This document shows positions 46,433 to 58,067 of a DNA stretch of 64,000 nucleotides, piece by piece. Source of the stretch: Geodermatophilus sabuli (lineage in GTDB: Bacteria; Actinomycetota; Actinomycetes; Mycobacteriales; Geodermatophilaceae). The stretch spans positions 62,001-126,000 of the forward strand of contig NZ_OBDO01000003.1 in NCBI RefSeq assembly GCF_900215145.1, written 5' to 3'. The notes under the pieces were generated by a model that had not been told where the DNA came from, ran no database searches, and was given only the letters and a program-made list of their open reading frames with translations. The position numbers were made by a program, and so were the translations under genes. Numbering within the stretch: position 1 is the stretch's first letter; the number at the start of each line of letters is the position of its first letter.

Positions 46433-48598
46433 GTGGACCCTGCGCAGGCGCCTCCGCTCCCCTACCGGGCGCGCGGGCTGGAGTGGCTGCTCGCGGTCGG
46501 GGTGGTGCTCATCGCCACCGCCGGCGCCGGCATGACCGCCCTGTTCGGCGGCGACTGGGCCCGCGTCCTGCTCCTCGGCCTCGCCGTCGCGGCGGCGATC
46601 GCGTCCTGGGCCGGCGCGGTGGCCACGCTCCCCCGGTCGGAGGAGGCGCTCGCCGCCGCGGCGGTCGTGCTCACCGCCCTCGGCGCCGACCCGGGGGGCT
46701 CGCTGCTGTCCGGCGGGCTGGGCCCCCCGGTCGCCACCGGTGCCGTGTTCGCCGTCCTGGCGTTCCTCCTCCCCCGACCGGCCGCCTGGCCACTGGCCGT
46801 GTGGGCCGCTGTCCAGGTGACGGCGCTGCGCGCGGTCGACGGTGCGGCGTCGGGCCTGCCCGACGTCTCACTAACCATCGGCGCGGCGGTCGCCGGCCTG
46901 GGAACCGCCGGCGCGGCGCGGCCGCTCGTCGCCCGGATCGCGCTGGTGGCCGCGCTGCCCTGGTGGGTCGCCGGGGTGGGCAGCGCCGTGGCCACCGCCT
47001 GGAGCGGGGCCGGTCCGGCGCGGTGGCTGCCGGTGCTCCTCACCGTCGTGGCCGCGCTGGGCCTGCTGGCCGCGACCGAACGGCGGGAGCTGCGCACCCT
47101 GCTGCGGCCGCGCTCATCGGTGGCCGCCCTGGCCGGGATCGCCGTCGGAGCCGCCGTCGGAGCCGCGCTGCACAGCCCCGGGCCGGTGGCCGTCCCGCTG
47201 GCCGGCTACCTGGGGGTCGCCCTCACCTCGGCCGCCGCGGCCCTGCTCCCCGGTGCCGCGCGCCGGGTCCTGCTGCCCGCGGCGGTGGCGGCGGGCGCGA
47301 CGCTCGTCGCCCTGTGTCTCGTCCAGCTGCTCACCGACGCCCGCTGGACGGCGCTGTCGTGGCTGCTGGCGGTGACCGCCGCGGCCGGCCTGCTCACCGC
47401 CGTGCTGCGGGTGGACGAGCGACCGCGGGCGTTCCCGGCGGCTGTCGCGTGCGGCGGGCTCGCGGCGCTGTGCGCGGTGCCGGCCGGCGGCCTGGGCGGT
47501 CCGCGAGGCGCCGCGGTGGCCCTCACCGGCCTGTACGTCCTCGCCCTCGCCGGAGGGCTGCTCATGGCGATGCGGACCCGGCGGCCCACCGTGACCGCCG
47601 GCGCGACCTGCGCGGCGGCCGCCACCGCGCTGCTGGTGGCCCTCCGGACCCGTGACCAGCTGGCCGCCCACCTCGCCGTCCAGGGGGCGTGCACCTACGC
47701 GTGGGCGTGGCTGCTGTGGCGGAGGACACGCAGTGGCCGCGTGCCGGCCCGGATGGGGCGCGCCGGGCGGCCGGACGCGGACGCGGGGCCGCGCTGGGCG
47801 GACCGGCTGCGGGCTGCGCTGCGCCCCGGCGTCCGCGCCGCCGGAGCGGGAGCGCGCGCCGTCCGTGCCGGGCTGCGAGCCGTCCGCGACGGCGTGCGGG
47901 CCGTCCGGCGGGCCGCGCAGGCCGCGATCGGGGTGCCGCCCGCGCCGTCGCCGACCCGCCACCGCTCCACCGACGCGCGGGTGGCCGCCCGCACACCAGC
48001 CGCGCAGCGGCGCCCGGAGGACCCGGACGATCCGGACGACCCGGACGAGGAGGCAGCCCCCGAGGCGTCGCCTGCCTGGCGGGCCGGCGCGGCTCAGCTG
48101 GTCCTGGCGGCCTGGATCGTGGCGGCTCTCACCGGGGGGGTCGTCCCCGAGAGCTGGACGCTCCCGGCGGCACTGGGCCTGCTGATGGCAGCCGGGCCAC
48201 GACTGGCGGAGGGGCGGTCCGCGCCGGCCTGGGGCCCGGGCCTGTGGGTCGCCGCAGCGCCGTCGGTCGTCTGGGCGGTGGCGGCACCGGGCAGCACCCG
48301 ACCGCTGCTGGTGTTCGTCGTGGCCGCCGTCGTCATGGCCCTGGGCGCGTGGCGGTCGGTCCGCGCCCCGGTGGTCGCGGGCGCGGCCACGGCCGTGACC
48401 CTGGCCCTCGGACTGCTCGCCGTGCAACTCCCCCTGGCGGTCGGCAGCGGGCTCGTCGTCGGCGTCAGCCTGCTGGCCGTCGGCGCGTGGCGGGAGGTGG
48501 TGCTGCGCAGGCGCCGGAGTGAGCTGGAGCCCGGCGGCGGGCTCACACCGGCCGACCGCGCCGACGGGTTCCGCCGCCGCGTGGCGGAGATGCGCTGA
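46433..48598 (+). CDS. Second SCO7613-like polytopic membrane protein
   Basis: The 721-residue protein has about eighteen hydrophobic segments split by a long cytoplasmic insert (about residues 430-545) rich in Arg and Ala (VRAAGAGARAVRAGLRAVRDG) and ending in DPDDPDDPDEE. Its last part, ESWTLPAALGLLMAAGPRLAEGR, parallels EAYTLPAAGGLLLLAVPQLRDG in the preceding protein, so they look like diverged tandem paralogues. It lacks the zinc ribbon. GTG 46433 with GGGAGGAG was chosen over GTG 46400. Function is unknown. Confidence 0.78.
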   Translation: MDPAQAPPLPYRARGLEWLLAVGVVLIATAGAGMTALFGGDWARVLLLGLAVAAAIASWAGAVATLPRSEEALAAAAVVLTALGADPGGSLLSGGLGPPVATGAVFAVLAFLLPRPAAWPLAVWAAVQVTALRAVDGAASGLPDVSLTIGAAVAGLGTAGAARPLVARIALVAALPWWVAGVGSAVATAWSGAGPARWLPVLLTVVAALGLLAATERRELRTLLRPRSSVAALAGIAVGAAVGAALHSPGPVAVPLAGYLGVALTSAAAALLPGAARRVLLPAAVAAGATLVALCLVQLLTDARWTALSWLLAVTAAAGLLTAVLRVDERPRAFPAAVACGGLAALCAVPAGGLGGPRGAAVALTGLYVLALAGGLLMAMRTRRPTVTAGATCAAAATALLVALRTRDQLAAHLAVQGACTYAWAWLLWRRTRSGRVPARMGRAGRPDADAGPRWADRLRAALRPGVRAAGAGARAVRAGLRAVRDGVRAVRRAAQAAIGVPPAPSPTRHRSTDARVAARTPAAQRRPEDPDDPDDPDEEAAPEASPAWRAGAAQLVLAAWIVAALTGGVVPESWTLPAALGLLMAAGPRLAEGRSAPAWGPGLWVAAAPSVVWAVAAPGSTRPLLVFVVAAVVMALGAWRSVRAPVVAGAATAVTLALGLLAVQLPLAVGSGLVVGVSLLAVGAWREVVLRRRRSELEPGGGLTPADRADGFRRRVAEMR

Positions 48599-48600
48599 GG

Positions 48601-48650
48601 AAGGCCCCCTGCCCCCCGCGCGCTCGGCGCGGGACCCCGCAGCGGGGCCG
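48601..48650 (+). repeat. 3' hairpin element, family D copy 2
   Basis: Just after the stop, GGCCCC-CTGC and GCAGC-GGGGCC pair around the loop CCCCCGCG-CGCTCGGCGCGGGACCCC. The loop closely matches that of the element after transketolase (60624-60683), although the stem arms differ. Confidence 0.6.
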
Positions 48651-48747
48651 GATGACCGGGGAGCCGAGGGCCGGAGACGACCGTGGCGCCGCGGCCACCA
48701 CCCGGAGGGCAGGCTCACGGCGCCACGGTCGTGGGCGTCTGCCCGGA

Positions 48748-49152
48748 CTACACGCGGAAGCCCAGGGCCCGCAGCTGCTCGCGGCCGTCGTCGGTGATCT
48801 TGTCCGGACCCCACGGCGGCATCCAGACCCAGTTGATCCGGATGTCGTCGACCAGTCCGGGGCCGGGGCCGCCGGTCAGCGCCTCGCGAGCCTGGTCCTC
48901 GATGACGTCGGTCAGCGGGCAGGCCGCCGACGTCAGCGTCATGTCGATGACGGCCACGTTCGACTCGTCCACGTCGATGCCGTAGACCAGCCCCAGGTCG
49001 ACGACGTTGACCCCCAGCTCGGGGTCGACGACGTCACGCATGGCCTCCTCGACGTCCTCGATGAGGGCCGACTTGTACGGCGGCAGCTCCGCCTGAGTCG
49101 CGTCGGGGGTGGCGGTCTCGGTGGTCACGGCGTTCTCGGTCGTCTCGCTCAT
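48748..49152 (-). CDS. sufT: SufT-like DUF59 iron-sulfur assembly protein
   Basis: The 134-residue protein has a variable Thr/Glu-rich N-terminus and a DUF59/MIP18 domain with DVVDPELGVNVVDLGLVYGIDVDE and MTLTSAACPLTDVI, the latter holding the conserved Cys. These proteins assist Fe-S maturation. The ATG overlaps the sufU stop (ATGA). It is the last gene of the suf operon and matches Rv1466 in position. Confidence 0.93.
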   Translation of the reverse strand: MSETTENAVTTETATPDATQAELPPYKSALIEDVEEAMRDVVDPELGVNVVDLGLVYGIDVDESNVAVIDMTLTSAACPLTDVIEDQAREALTGGPGPGLVDDIRINWVWMPPWGPDKITDDGREQLRALGFRV

Positions 49153-49631
49153 GCGTTCTGCCCTCCAGTCGAGGTGGTCGGGTGGGCGACCGACAGGGCC
49201 CGGGCGCCGGCGTCCTTGAGGGCCATCCAGCTCATCAGGGCGCACTTGATGCGTGCGGGGTACTTAGACACCCCGGCGAACGCGACGGCGTCCTCCAGCT
49301 CGTCCTCGAGCTTCTCGGCCACCGAGGCGTCGCCCTTGCTCTGCATCAGCGTCATGAAGTGCTCACCGGCCTCCAGCGCCTCCGGGACGCTCTTGCCGAT
49401 GACGAGGTCGTACATCGCCGAGACCGACGCCTGGCTGATCGAGCAGCCCATCCCCTCGTAGGAGACGTCGGCGAGCCGGTCGCCGTCCAGGTGCACCCGG
49501 AGGGTCACCTCGTCGCCGCAGGTGGGGTTGACGTGGTGCACCTCGGCCTCGAACGGCTCGCGCAGACCGCGGCCGTGCGGGTTCCGGTAGTGGTCCAGGA
49601 TGATCTCCTGGTACATCGACTCCAGCTGCAT
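49149..49631 (-). CDS. sufU: SufU zinc-dependent sulfur transfer protein
   Basis: The 160-residue IscU-like protein has HVNPTCGDEVTL, GMGCSISQASVSAM and an RIKCALMSWMALKD segment, giving the three conserved Cys and an Asp of the zinc site. It accepts persulfide sulfur from SufS for the SufBCD complex in Gram-positive bacteria. It starts two bases after sufS stops. Confidence 0.95.
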   Translation of the reverse strand: MQLESMYQEIILDHYRNPHGRGLREPFEAEVHHVNPTCGDEVTLRVHLDGDRLADVSYEGMGCSISQASVSAMYDLVIGKSVPEALEAGEHFMTLMQSKGDASVAEKLEDELEDAVAFAGVSKYPARIKCALMSWMALKDAGARALSVAHPTTSTGGQNA

Positions 49632-49633
49632 CC

Positions 49634-51774
<2,141 letters not shown>

Positions 51775-51789
51775 TTGTCTTCTCGCTCC

Positions 51790-52134
51790 TCAGTTGCGGG
51801 CCGCGGGGACCGAGGCGTCGACGTCGACCAGGACGTCGTCGCCGTCGACCCGGACCGGGTAGACGGGCACCGGCTCGGTGGCCGGCAGGTTGGTGGGCTC
51901 ACCGGTGCGCAGGTCGAAGCACGACCCGTGCAGGTAGCACTCGATGGTGGGGGCGTCGTGGAACTCCTCGACCTCGCCCTCGGACAGCGGGACCTCGGCG
52001 TGCGAGCAGAGGTCCTCGATCGCGTAGACCTCGCCCTCGAAGCGGACCACGGCGACATCGGCGTCCGCGAGCTCGACCCGCAGGGAGCCGTTCGCCGGGA
52101 CCTCGGACAGCGCGCAGACCCGCTCGAACGCCAT
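51790..52134 (-). CDS. Rieske-type non-heme ferredoxin of the suf operon
   Basis: The 114-residue protein has both Rieske cluster boxes: CSHAEVPLS and CYLHGSCFD, supplying two Cys and two His for a [2Fe-2S] centre. Proteins of this bifunctional-ferredoxin type are common within actinobacterial suf operons and may supply electrons for assembly. The ATG at 52134 is one base beyond the sufD stop. The upstream residues of the open frame were excluded. Confidence 0.92.
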   Translation of the reverse strand: MAFERVCALSEVPANGSLRVELADADVAVVRFEGEVYAIEDLCSHAEVPLSEGEVEEFHDAPTIECYLHGSCFDLRTGEPTNLPATEPVPVYPVRVDGDDVLVDVDASVPAARN

Positions 52135-52135
52135 G

Positions 52136-53446
52136 TCAGGCCTCCACGGACTGCTCGTCCAGGCCGGGCAGGGCACCGAGGCGGGCCTCGATGGTGCCCA
52201 TCAGCCGGTCCTGCAGCTCCGGCAGGCCGATGTGCTGCACGACGTCGGCGAAGAAGCCGCGCACGACCAGGCGGCGGGCGGTCTCGGCGTCGATGCCCCG
52301 CGAGCACAGGTAGAACAGCTGCTCGTCGTCGAACCGGCCGGTGGCGCTGGCGTGACCGGCACCGACGATCTCGCCGGTCTCGATCTCCAGGTTGGGCACG
52401 GAGTCGGCGCGGGCGCCGTCGGTGAGCACCAGGTTGCGGTTGAGCTCGTAGGTGTCGGTGCCGGTGGCCGCCGGGCGGATCCGGACGTCACCGACCCACA
52501 CCGTGTGCGCCTTCTCCCCCTGCAGCGCGCCCTTGTAGAGGACGTTGCTGGTGCAGTTGGGCACGGCGTGGTCGACCCACAGCCGGTGCTCCTGGTGCTG
52601 GGTCTCGTCGGCGAAGTAGACACCGAACAGCTCCGCCGTCCCGCCGGGGCCGGCGTACTGCACGTTGCTGAGCAGGCGGACGAGGTCGCCGCCGAGGGTG
52701 ACCACGACCTGCTTGACGGTCGCGTCACGGCCGACGACGGCGTCGAACTGCCCGCCGTGCACCGCGCCGGGCGCCCAGTCCTGCACGGAGACGACGGTGA
52801 CCTGCGCGCCGTCCCCGACGAGGACCGCGACGCCACCGGAGTACCTCGCCAGGCCGCTGTGGTCCAGGACGACGGTCGCCTCGGCGAACGCGCCGACCTC
52901 GACGACCAGCTGGCCCCAGACGACGTCGTCGGAGCCGGTGCCCGTCAGCCGCAGGACGACCGGGCGGTCCAGCTGCGCCTCGGCCGGCACGCGCACGACG
53001 GCGGCGCCGCCGCTGCGCTGACGGGTGAGCGCGGCGAGCCGGTCCACCGGCTCGGGCAGGCCCTTGAGCAGCGGGTCGTCGGCGGCGACGCTGGTCAACT
53101 CGACGCCCTCGGGGAGGTCGGTGTCCCACTGCAGGTGCGCGTCGGACGGTGCGCCCTGCAGCAGCGGGCGGATCCGGCGCATCGGGGTGAAGCGCCAGTC
53201 CTCCTCACGGCCGGTGGGCTCGCCGAACGCGTCGGGATCGGTGGAGGTGAACCGCTCGGCCGGGGAGCCGGTCGGTGCCGGGCCGCCGTGCGAATGCGCA
53301 CCGGGCCCGGCCTCGCCGGCCGTGGCGGTGCCGCCGGCCGGGGTGGTCGGCGGCCCGGCCTGGGCGCCGACCCCCGGGGCGAACAGCTCGCCGGCCAGGC
53401 TGCCGGTGGTCTCGACGGTCGTGCTGGTGTTGTCGGGGGCTGGCAT
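52136..53446 (-). CDS. sufD: Fe-S assembly protein SufD
   Basis: The 436-residue protein pairs with SufB on the SufC dimer. After a Gly/Pro-rich N-terminus (about residues 1-60), which includes an AHSHG segment, it has the beta-helical core and the C-terminal GHASATGRFDDEQLFYLCSRGI motif with the conserved His. The ATG overlaps the sufB stop (TGATG). The low-complexity N-terminus is longer than in enterobacterial SufD. Confidence 0.95.
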   Translation of the reverse strand: MPAPDNTSTTVETTGSLAGELFAPGVGAQAGPPTTPAGGTATAGEAGPGAHSHGGPAPTGSPAERFTSTDPDAFGEPTGREEDWRFTPMRRIRPLLQGAPSDAHLQWDTDLPEGVELTSVAADDPLLKGLPEPVDRLAALTRQRSGGAAVVRVPAEAQLDRPVVLRLTGTGSDDVVWGQLVVEVGAFAEATVVLDHSGLARYSGGVAVLVGDGAQVTVVSVQDWAPGAVHGGQFDAVVGRDATVKQVVVTLGGDLVRLLSNVQYAGPGGTAELFGVYFADETQHQEHRLWVDHAVPNCTSNVLYKGALQGEKAHTVWVGDVRIRPAATGTDTYELNRNLVLTDGARADSVPNLEIETGEIVGAGHASATGRFDDEQLFYLCSRGIDAETARRLVVRGFFADVVQHIGLPELQDRLMGTIEARLGALPGLDEQSVEA

Positions 53447-54888
53447 CAGCCGACGGCACCTTCCATCTGCAGTTCGATCAGGCGGTTGAGCTCGAGCGCG
53501 TACTCCATGGGGAGCTCGCGGGCGATCGGCTCCACGAAGCCGCGGACCACCATCGCCATCGCCTCGTCCTCGGACATGCCGCGGCTCATCAGGTAGAAGA
53601 GCTGGTCCTCGCTGACGCGGGAGACCGTCGCCTCGTGGCCCATGGCGACGTCGTCCTCGCGGACGTCGACGTAGGGGTAGGTGTCCGACCGGCTGATGGT
53701 GTCGACCAGCAGCGCGTCGCACTTCACCGTCGACTTCGAGCCGTGGGCGCCCTCGTCGATCTGGACCAGACCGCGGTAGGAGGTCCGGCCGCCGCCGCGG
53801 GCCACCGACTTCGACACGATCGTCGAGGAGGTGTTGGGCGCGGCGTGCACCATCTTGGCGCCGGCGTCCTGGTGCTGACCCTCCCCGGCGAAGGCGATGG
53901 AGAGCACCTCACCCTTGGCGTGCTCGCCGGTCATCCAGACCGCCGGGTACTTCATCGTCACCTTGGAGCCGAGGTTGCCGTCGACCCACTCCATGGTCGC
54001 GCCCTCGTGGGCGATCGCCCGCTTGGTGACCAGGTTGTAGACGTTGTTCGACCAGTTCTGGATGGTCGTGTACCGGCAGCGCGCGTTCTTCTTGACGATG
54101 ATCTCGACGACCGCCGAGTGCAGCGAGTCCGACTTGTAGATCGGCGCGGTGCAGCCCTCGACGTAGTGCACGTAGGCGCCCTCGTCGACGATGATCAGCG
54201 TCCGCTCGAACTGGCCCATGTTCTCGGTGTTGATCCGGAAGTAGGCCTGCAGCGGGATGTCGACGTGCACGCCCTTCGGCACGTAGATGAACGAGCCACC
54301 CGACCACACGGCGGTGTTCAGCGCGGCGAACTTGTTGTCCCCGGACGGGATCACAGAGCCGAAGTACTCCTGGAAGATCTCCGGGTGCTCCCGGAGGGCG
54401 GAGTCGGTGTCGAGGAAGACGACGCCCTGGTCCTCCAGCTCCTTCTGGATCTGGTGGTAGACGACCTCGGACTCGTACTGCGCCGCGACACCGGAGACCA
54501 GCCGCTGCTTCTCGGCCTCCGGGATGCCCAGCCGGTCGTAGGTGTTCTTGATGTCGTCGGGCAGGTCCTCCCACGAGGCCGCCTGGGCCTCGGTGGAGCG
54601 CACGAAGTACTTGATGTTCTGGAAGTCGATGCCGGACAGGTCCGAGCCCCAGTCGGGCATGGGCTTGCGGCCGAACAGCTTGAGGGCCTTGAGGCGGCGC
54701 TCGAGCATCCACTCGGGCTCGTTCTTGCGGGCGGAGATGTCGCGGACGACGTCCTCGTCCAACCCGCGGCGGGCGGAGGCACCGGCGACGTCGGCGTCAG
54801 CCCAGCCGTACTCGTAGCGGCCGAGCGCGTCGATCTGCTCGTCCTGCGTCAGCGGCGTGCTGGTCACCGGCTGCTGGGTGCTGGTCAT
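53446..54888 (-). CDS. sufB: Fe-S scaffold protein SufB
   Basis: The 480-residue scaffold holds nascent clusters. The core includes [19 protein letters not shown], the Cys in [10 protein letters not shown], and [29 protein letters not shown] near the end. The gene is uninterrupted, whereas M. tuberculosis sufB holds an intein. The ATG overlaps the sufR-like stop (ATGA), so the regulator and scaffold are coupled. Confidence 0.97.
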   Translation of the reverse strand: MTSTQQPVTSTPLTQDEQIDALGRYEYGWADADVAGASARRGLDEDVVRDISARKNEPEWMLERRLKALKLFGRKPMPDWGSDLSGIDFQNIKYFVRSTEAQAASWEDLPDDIKNTYDRLGIPEAEKQRLVSGVAAQYESEVVYHQIQKELEDQGVVFLDTDSALREHPEIFQEYFGSVIPSGDNKFAALNTAVWSGGSFIYVPKGVHVDIPLQAYFRINTENMGQFERTLIIVDEGAYVHYVEGCTAPIYKSDSLHSAVVEIIVKKNARCRYTTIQNWSNNVYNLVTKRAIAHEGATMEWVDGNLGSKVTMKYPAVWMTGEHAKGEVLSIAFAGEGQHQDAGAKMVHAAPNTSSTIVSKSVARGGGRTSYRGLVQIDEGAHGSKSTVKCDALLVDTISRSDTYPYVDVREDDVAMGHEATVSRVSEDQLFYLMSRGMSEDEAMAMVVRGFVEPIARELPMEYALELNRLIELQMEGAVG

Positions 54889-55751
54889 ACGGGCGTCCTC
54901 TCCCGGTCGAACGTGTGAGTGGAGCTGGTGGACGGTGCGGTGCGCGTGGTGGCCGTCGTCGGCCGCGCTCCCCGCTCACCTGGTACAGGGCGTGCGGGGG
55001 TCGATCTGTTCCCCGCGCGGATGTGGTCCCGGCCGCCCGCCCCCACCCGGATCGGACCCGGGATGTGGGTGGTGCAGACGCCGTCGCCGTGCGCGATCGT
55101 GGCCAGCCGCTGGACGTGGGTACCCACCAGCCGGCCGATCACCGCCGTCTCGGCCTCGCACAGTTGCGGGAACTCGGCCGCCACGTGCGCCACCGGGCAG
55201 TGGTGCTGGCAGAGCTGCCCGCCGCTGGAGATCGCCGAGGCCGAGGCAGCGTAGCCCTCGGCCGTGAGGGCGGTCGCGAGCACCTGCGCACGGTCCACGG
55301 TGCCGGTGGCGGCCGCGTGCTCCACGGCCGTGGAGCAGCGCTGCTCGAGCCCGGAGAGCTGAGCCTCGGCGACCGCCCGGACGGCGTCGGGACCGCCGGA
55401 GGCGGCCACGTACCGCAGCGCCGTCAGCGCCAGGTCGTCGTAGGCGTGCGGGAAGTCCGAGCGTCCGGCGTCGGTGAGGTGGAACAGCCGAGCCGGGCGG
55501 CCGCGACCGCGGCGCGCCGGACCGCCCCCCAGCCGCTCCTCGACCCGGCCGGTGGCGACCAGCGCGTCGAGGTGCCGGCGGACGGCGGTCGGCGAGATGC
55601 CCAGCCGGCCGGCCAGCTCGGTCGCGGTCTGTGGGCCGTGCTCCAGCAGGAGCGCGGTGACGCGGTGCCGGGTGCGGCCGTCGTCAGCGCTCGCCGACGG
55701 CCGGGACGAGGGCCCCGGGGGCCCGCCCGCCTGCACGTGGTCGCTTTCCAC
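54885..55751 (-). CDS. sufR: SufR-like Fe-S-sensing repressor of the suf operon
   Basis: The 288-residue protein has an N-terminal winged HTH ([44 protein letters not shown]) and a C-half with cysteines spaced as CQHHC, FPQLC and GDGVC, which can hold a [4Fe-4S] cluster. SufR represses suf genes when its cluster is present. A Ser/Thr/Arg-rich tail of ~45 residues continues to the overlap with sufB. GTG 55751 abuts an AACAC-AA-GTGTT dyad. It is the first gene of sufR-B-D-rieske-C-S-U-T. Confidence 0.93.
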   Translation of the reverse strand: MESDHVQAGGPPGPSSRPSASADDGRTRHRVTALLLEHGPQTATELAGRLGISPTAVRRHLDALVATGRVEERLGGGPARRGRGRPARLFHLTDAGRSDFPHAYDDLALTALRYVAASGGPDAVRAVAEAQLSGLEQRCSTAVEHAAATGTVDRAQVLATALTAEGYAASASAISSGGQLCQHHCPVAHVAAEFPQLCEAETAVIGRLVGTHVQRLATIAHGDGVCTTHIPGPIRVGAGGRDHIRAGNRSTPARPVPGERGARPTTATTRTAPSTSSTHTFDRERTPV

Positions 55752-55766
55752 AACACAAGTGTTACC
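55750..55766 (-). promoter_or_regulatory. Putative SufR operator overlapping the sufR start
   Basis: The dyad AACAC-AA-GTGTT (55752-55763) touches the GTG start. On the minus strand it reads ACACT-N5-TGTGG, close to the ACACT-N5-TGTGA form I recall for mycobacterial SufR. A TAACAC box in the same place suggests a leaderless, self-repressed promoter. Confidence 0.6.
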
Positions 55767-55927
55767 TATTTCGGGGCGCTCGCAAGCAAGGCAGACCTAA
55801 CTTCTGGGGCGGACGAGCGCGGGCACGGGGCGACCTGTGAGGCACACCACCGAGGGCCGACGGCGTCCGTGCCGGTGGTGGACGCGGATCACCCGCCGGG
55901 ACGACCGGTGCGCGGCTCCCCACCGCC

Positions 55928-55933
55928 TAGCAT
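55928..55933 (+). promoter_or_regulatory. -10 box for leaderless ctaA transcript
   Basis: TAGCAT ends six bases before GTG 55940, with no ribosome site between. Confidence 0.6.
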
Positions 55934-55939
55934 CGGGGC

Positions 55940-56851
55940 GTGCCGGTCTCCCCTGCCGTCGTGTCACGGTTCGCCCTGGCCAACGCCGTCGCCAACGGCG
56001 CCATCGTCGTCACCGGGGGTGCCGTCCGGCTGACCGGTTCCGGCCTCGGCTGCCCCACCTGGCCACGGTGCACCGACGAGAGTTTCGTCGCGACCCCGGA
56101 GCTCGCCGGGCACGGTGTCATCGAGTTCGGCAACCGGCTGCTCACCTTCGTCCTCGCCGCCGTGGCGATCGCCACCGTGGTCGCGGTCTTCCGCTCCACC
56201 CGGCGGGATCTGCGCGGTCTCGCCGTCCTGGCGTTCCTCGGCATCCCCGCCCAGGCCCTCCTCGGCGGGGTCACGGTGTTGACCGGGCTGAACCCGTGGA
56301 CGGTGGCCGCCCACTTCCTGGTGTCCTCGGCGCTGGTCGCGGTGACGACCGTGCTGTGGCTGCGCTCGCGGGAGCCCGGGGTGGGCCAGCTGCTGGTCCG
56401 CCGTCCCTTCGCGCTGCTGGTGACCGGGATCGCAGCGGCGACCGCCGCGGTCCTGGTGCTCGGCACGGTGGTCACCGGCAGCGGCCCGCACAGCGGCGAC
56501 CCCGGCGCCGGCCGCACCGGGTTCGACCCCGAACTGGTCAGCCAGCTGCACGCCGACTCGGTCTTCCTGCTGCTGGGCCTGACGATCGCGCTGCTGGTCG
56601 CCCTGTACGCCACCGACTCCCCCGGGCGCCTGAAGCGGGCCGCCCGCGACCTGCTGGTCGTCCAGCTCGCCCAGGGGGTGCTGGGCTACGTGCAGTACTT
56701 CACCGACCTGCCGGTCGCCCTCGTGCTGCTGCACATGCTGGGTGCGGTGCTGGTGACGGCGTTCACCGCCCGCCTGGTGTGGTCGGTGCGCGGCCCGGCG
56801 TCCGAGCTGCCGCTGGACGCCCCGTCGGTCCCGGCCTCCGCCACCCGCTGA
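55940..56851 (+). CDS. ctaA: Heme A synthase
   Basis: The 303-residue membrane protein oxidises heme O to heme A for cytochrome oxidase. About eight helices are visible. Heme-linked histidines are in GHGVIEFGNR, VAAHFLVSS, QLHADSVFLL and LLHMLGA, and the extracellular loop has the CPTWPRC cysteine pair found in Gram-positive CtaA. The GTG start is supported by the TAGCAT box. It is divergent from the suf operon and convergent with ctaB, its pathway partner. Confidence 0.95.
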   Translation: MPVSPAVVSRFALANAVANGAIVVTGGAVRLTGSGLGCPTWPRCTDESFVATPELAGHGVIEFGNRLLTFVLAAVAIATVVAVFRSTRRDLRGLAVLAFLGIPAQALLGGVTVLTGLNPWTVAAHFLVSSALVAVTTVLWLRSREPGVGQLLVRRPFALLVTGIAAATAAVLVLGTVVTGSGPHSGDPGAGRTGFDPELVSQLHADSVFLLLGLTIALLVALYATDSPGRLKRAARDLLVVQLAQGVLGYVQYFTDLPVALVLLHMLGAVLVTAFTARLVWSVRGPASELPLDAPSVPASATR

Positions 56852-56858
56852 CCGGGGC

Positions 56859-57115
56859 GGGCCGGAGGCTCCCCCGAGCAGGGGCGGGAGTCCCGGGCTC
56901 GATCCAGGACGGGACGACACCTGGCCGCGGTGCGGTCCCTGGGAGCGGGGGGCCGGAGGCTCCCCCGAGCAGGGGCGGGAGTCCCGGGCTCGATCCAGGA
57001 CGGGACGACACCTGGCCGCGGTGCGGTCCCTGGGAGCGGGGGGCCGGAGGCTCCCCCGAGCAGGGGGCGGGAGTCCCGGGCTCGATCCAGGACGGGACGG
57101 CACCTGGCCGCGGTG
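56859..57115 (-). repeat. 91-bp tandem repeat (family B), 2.8 copies
   Basis: Units start at 56859, 56950 and 57041; the last is partial and has one extra G. On the minus strand the unit shares GTGYCGTCCCG, GAGCCC, CTGCTCGGG/CCGCTCGGG and CGGCC blocks with the 118-bp family A unit. It fills the gap between ctaA and ctaB, just downstream of ctaB. No gene is present. Confidence 0.9.
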
Positions 57116-57132
57116 TCGGCCGGTAGGCCGAC
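57115..57132 (-). terminator. Shared hairpin directly after ctaB
   Basis: GTCGGCC-GGTA-GGCCGAC lies 14 bases past the ctaB stop. It and its flanks match 42441-42458 after the ABC-F gene. Confidence 0.6.
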
Positions 57133-57146
57133 GAGGTGCACAGCCG

Positions 57147-58067
57147 TCAGACGAGGACGTCGACGATGATCGCGACCGACAGCAGCGTCATGTAGGTGAT
57201 CGAGATGTGGAACAGCTGCATCGGCTTGGTCTCCGCGCCGGAGCGGATGCGGCGCAGCAGCCGGTGCGCCTCGACGGCGAACCACAGGCCGAGGGCCGCC
57301 GCGGCGGCGGTGTAGATCCAGCTGATGCCGAACCCGTCGGCCACCGGCCACAGCAGCAGCGAGACGGCGACGGTCAGCCAGGTCCAGGCCACGGTCTGCC
57401 GGCCCACCGACACCGCGGAGGACACCACCGGCAGCATCGGCACGTCCGCGCGGGCGTAGTCGGCCTTGAAGCGCATGGCGAGCGCCCAGAAGTGCGGCAT
57501 CTGCCAGCAGAAGACGACGCCGAAGAACACGACGGCGGGCCAGGCCAGCGAGCCGGTCACGGCGGCCCAGCCGATCAGCACCGGCGCCGCTCCCGGCACC
57601 CCGCCGAACTCGGTGCTGCGGCGGGTGTACCGCTTGAACACCATCGTGTAGAGGACCGCGTAGTAGACGATCGCGGCCAGCGCGAGGCCCGCGGCCAGCA
57701 GCGTCGTGGTCGTGGCGAGCAGCCCGACCGACACCACGGTGAGCACCAGCCCGAACACCAGGGCGGCGCGGGGGCTGATCTCGCCCATCGGCAGCGGCCG
57801 CCGCTCCGTGCGGTGCATGAGCCGGTCGATGTCGCGGTCGTACCAGCAGTTGAAGACGTTGGCCGCACCGGCGGCGAGGGTGCCGCCGACCATCGTGGCG
57901 ATCAGCAGCCGCCAGGAGGGCCAGCCCCCGGAGGCCAGCATCATCGCCGGCAGCGTGGTGACCAGCAGCAACTCGATGATCCGCGGCTTGGTCAGGGCCA
58001 CGTACGCCCGCACGGTGTTCGAGAGGCGACGGGCCTGGACGGCCGGGCGCTCGGACAGCGCGGTCAC
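57147..58067 (-). CDS. ctaB: Protoheme IX farnesyltransferase
   Basis: The 306-residue UbiA-type membrane enzyme adds farnesyl to heme b, giving heme O. The prenyl-diphosphate-binding motif is NVFNCWYDRDIDRLMHRTERRPLP, the second loop has VFKRYTRRSTEFGG, and about nine membrane helices follow. The GTG at 58067 was chosen by family length with a GAGG site; the frame continues upstream. Heme O passes to CtaA, encoded next door. Confidence 0.95.
   Translation of the reverse strand: MTALSERPAVQARRLSNTVRAYVALTKPRIIELLLVTTLPAMMLASGGWPSWRLLIATMVGGTLAAGAANVFNCWYDRDIDRLMHRTERRPLPMGEISPRAALVFGLVLTVVSVGLLATTTTLLAAGLALAAIVYYAVLYTMVFKRYTRRSTEFGGVPGAAPVLIGWAAVTGSLAWPAVVFFGVVFCWQMPHFWALAMRFKADYARADVPMLPVVSSAVSVGRQTVAWTWLTVAVSLLLWPVADGFGISWIYTAAAAALGLWFAVEAHRLLRRIRSGAETKPMQLFHISITYMTLLSVAIIVDVLV

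Noticed and set aside
56686-57169. Small ORFs across the 91-bp array
   Set aside because: They are periodic translations of the tandem repeat without start signals or domains.
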